A stretch of 64,000 nt of DNA, from assembly GCA_016185205.1 (NCBI GenBank), contig JACPOA010000020.1:1-64000 (forward strand). Direction: 5' to 3'. Shown here piece by piece: positions 63,334 through 64,000 of the stretch. The DNA is from Hyphomicrobiales bacterium (GTDB taxonomy: Bacteria > Pseudomonadota > Alphaproteobacteria > Rhizobiales > Xanthobacteraceae). The notes beneath the pieces are model-generated. The model was not told where the DNA came from and made no database searches. It worked only from the letters and a program-made list of their open reading frames with translations. The position numbers and the translations under genes were made by a program. Positions within the stretch are counted from its first letter, which is position 1. Each line of letters opens with the position of its first letter.

Positions 63334-64000
63334 ATGGCCAAAAAAACCACCGCTAGCGCCAGCGCAAAGCGCAAAAAACCCACGTCCCGCAAGGCTTTGA
63401 AAGCCAAGCCCAAGCCTGCGACCAAAGCCACGCGCCCGGGCCAAAAATTGTCGAAAGGCAAGTGGGTCTATTCGTTCGGCGGCGGCAAAGCCGAGGGCAA
63501 GACGAGCATGAAAAACCTGCTCGGTGGCAAGGGCGCAGGCTTGGCCGAAATGGCCAATCTCGGCCTGCCGGTGCCGCCCGGCTTCACCATCACCACCGAG
63601 GTCTGCACCTTCTACTACGCCAACAAGCAGCAATATCCGAAAGAGCTGAAAGCGCAGGTCGAGAAGGCGTTGGCCCAGGTCGGCAAGATCGCCGGCAAGA
63701 CTTTCGGCGACAAGACCAATCCGTTGCTGGTGTCGATCCGTTCCGGCGCACGCGCCTCGATGCCGGGCATGATGGACACCGTGCTCAATCTCGGCCTCAA
63801 CGACGAGACCGTGGAAGCGCTGGCCAAGAAATCCGGCGACCGGCGCTTTGCCTATGACAGCTACCGCCGCTTCATCACCATGTATTCCGACGTGGTGCTC
63901 GGCGTCGGTCACGAGCACTTCGAGGAGCTGCTCGACCACCACAAGGAACGGCAAGGCTACAGTCTCGACACTGACTTGACCGCCGACGACTGGGCCGAAC
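63334..64000 (+). CDS. ppdK: Pyruvate, phosphate dikinase (N-terminal part, cut by window edge)
   Basis: The first 222 residues are in the window. A lysine/alanine-rich extension (residues 1-42) precedes [12 protein letters not shown] and the PEP-utilising enzyme ATP-grasp start [30 protein letters not shown], then [27 protein letters not shown], typical of PPDK. It interconverts pyruvate, ATP and Pi with PEP, AMP and PPi. The rest, including the histidine and PEP domains, lies outside. Confidence 0.95.
   Translation, partial: MAKKTTASASAKRKKPTSRKALKAKPKPATKATRPGQKLSKGKWVYSFGGGKAEGKTSMKNLLGGKGAGLAEMANLGLPVPPGFTITTEVCTFYYANKQQYPKELKAQVEKALAQVGKIAGKTFGDKTNPLLVSIRSGARASMPGMMDTVLNLGLNDETVEALAKKSGDRRFAYDSYRRFITMYSDVVLGVGHEHFEELLDHHKERQGYSLDTDLTADDWAE

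Overview
The window is GC-rich, densely coded chromosomal DNA from an alphaproteobacterium, almost certainly of the order Hyphomicrobiales and close to the Bradyrhizobium/Rhodopseudomonas/Xanthobacteraceae group. The grounds are a CcrM-type GANTC methyltransferase with GANTC sites at its own promoter, a Fe-S/b/c1 operon (petABC), a smc-dsbA-DUF721-mutY block, a split glyQ/glyS, several intergenic palindromic repeats of the kind common in Bradyrhizobiaceae, and many small order-specific hypothetical genes. I found no tRNA, rRNA, CRISPR array or prophage. Nearly all genes are housekeeping or conserved. Accessory signals are an IS tail at the left edge, one toxin-antitoxin cassette and the repeats.

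Layout. 1-9.5 kb: an ISAs1-like transposase tail, a glutathionyl-hydroquinone reductase, a GNAT acetyltransferase, and a tightly coupled five-gene minus-strand operon (MoxR ATPase, DUF58, BatA-like/DUF4159, a membrane GATase-like protein, a secreted M15 peptidase). 9.7-15.9 kb: DUF1285, CoA pyrophosphatase, DUF6111, a CCA-adding enzyme with an unusual C-terminal fusion, DUF2283, a DM13 protein, a TauE exporter, hemF and trmL. 16-24 kb: cytochrome bc1, purine/MTA salvage (mtnP, apt), a GAF histidine kinase, and the M48 protease/LemA pair. 24-31 kb: smc, a DsbA-like protein, DciA-like DUF721, mutY, a ferritin-like DUF892 protein. 31-41.9 kb: a RidA-aminotransferase set, ccrM, a zinc metallopeptidase, moaB, a MarR-GNAT fusion with a palindromic operator, two glycosyltransferases, a radical SAM protein and rnhB. 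41.9-46.7 kb: a CioAB-type bd oxidase, an AzgA-like purine permease, an internally deleted EamA remnant and a small secreted protein. 46.7-50.1 kb: a uracil-DNA glycosylase carrying an in-frame palindromic repeat, ETF-ubiquinone oxidoreductase, and a RelE/RHH toxin-antitoxin pair bounded by a duplicated copy of the ETF-QO gene end. 50.2-64 kb: a TPR protein, ispE, polyprenyl diphosphate synthase, a GT2 enzyme, DUF2007, a TrmN6-like methyltransferase, an S49 protease, a Bug-type binding protein, glyQ-isochorismatase-glyS, DUF3096 and the start of ppdK.

The most unusual points are: (i) the toxin-antitoxin cassette flanked by 90-bp direct copies of the ETF-QO 3' end; (ii) the CCA-adding enzyme fused in frame to a small toxin-like domain that lies before DUF2283; (iii) a palindromic intergenic-type repeat translated inside the uracil-DNA glycosylase; and (iv) clear autoregulatory-looking palindromes at the MarR-GNAT and toxin-antitoxin promoters. 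I see no wholly new multi-gene system that I could defend; the closest candidates are the MoxR operon ending in an M15 peptidase and the RidA-aminotransferase-barrel operon.
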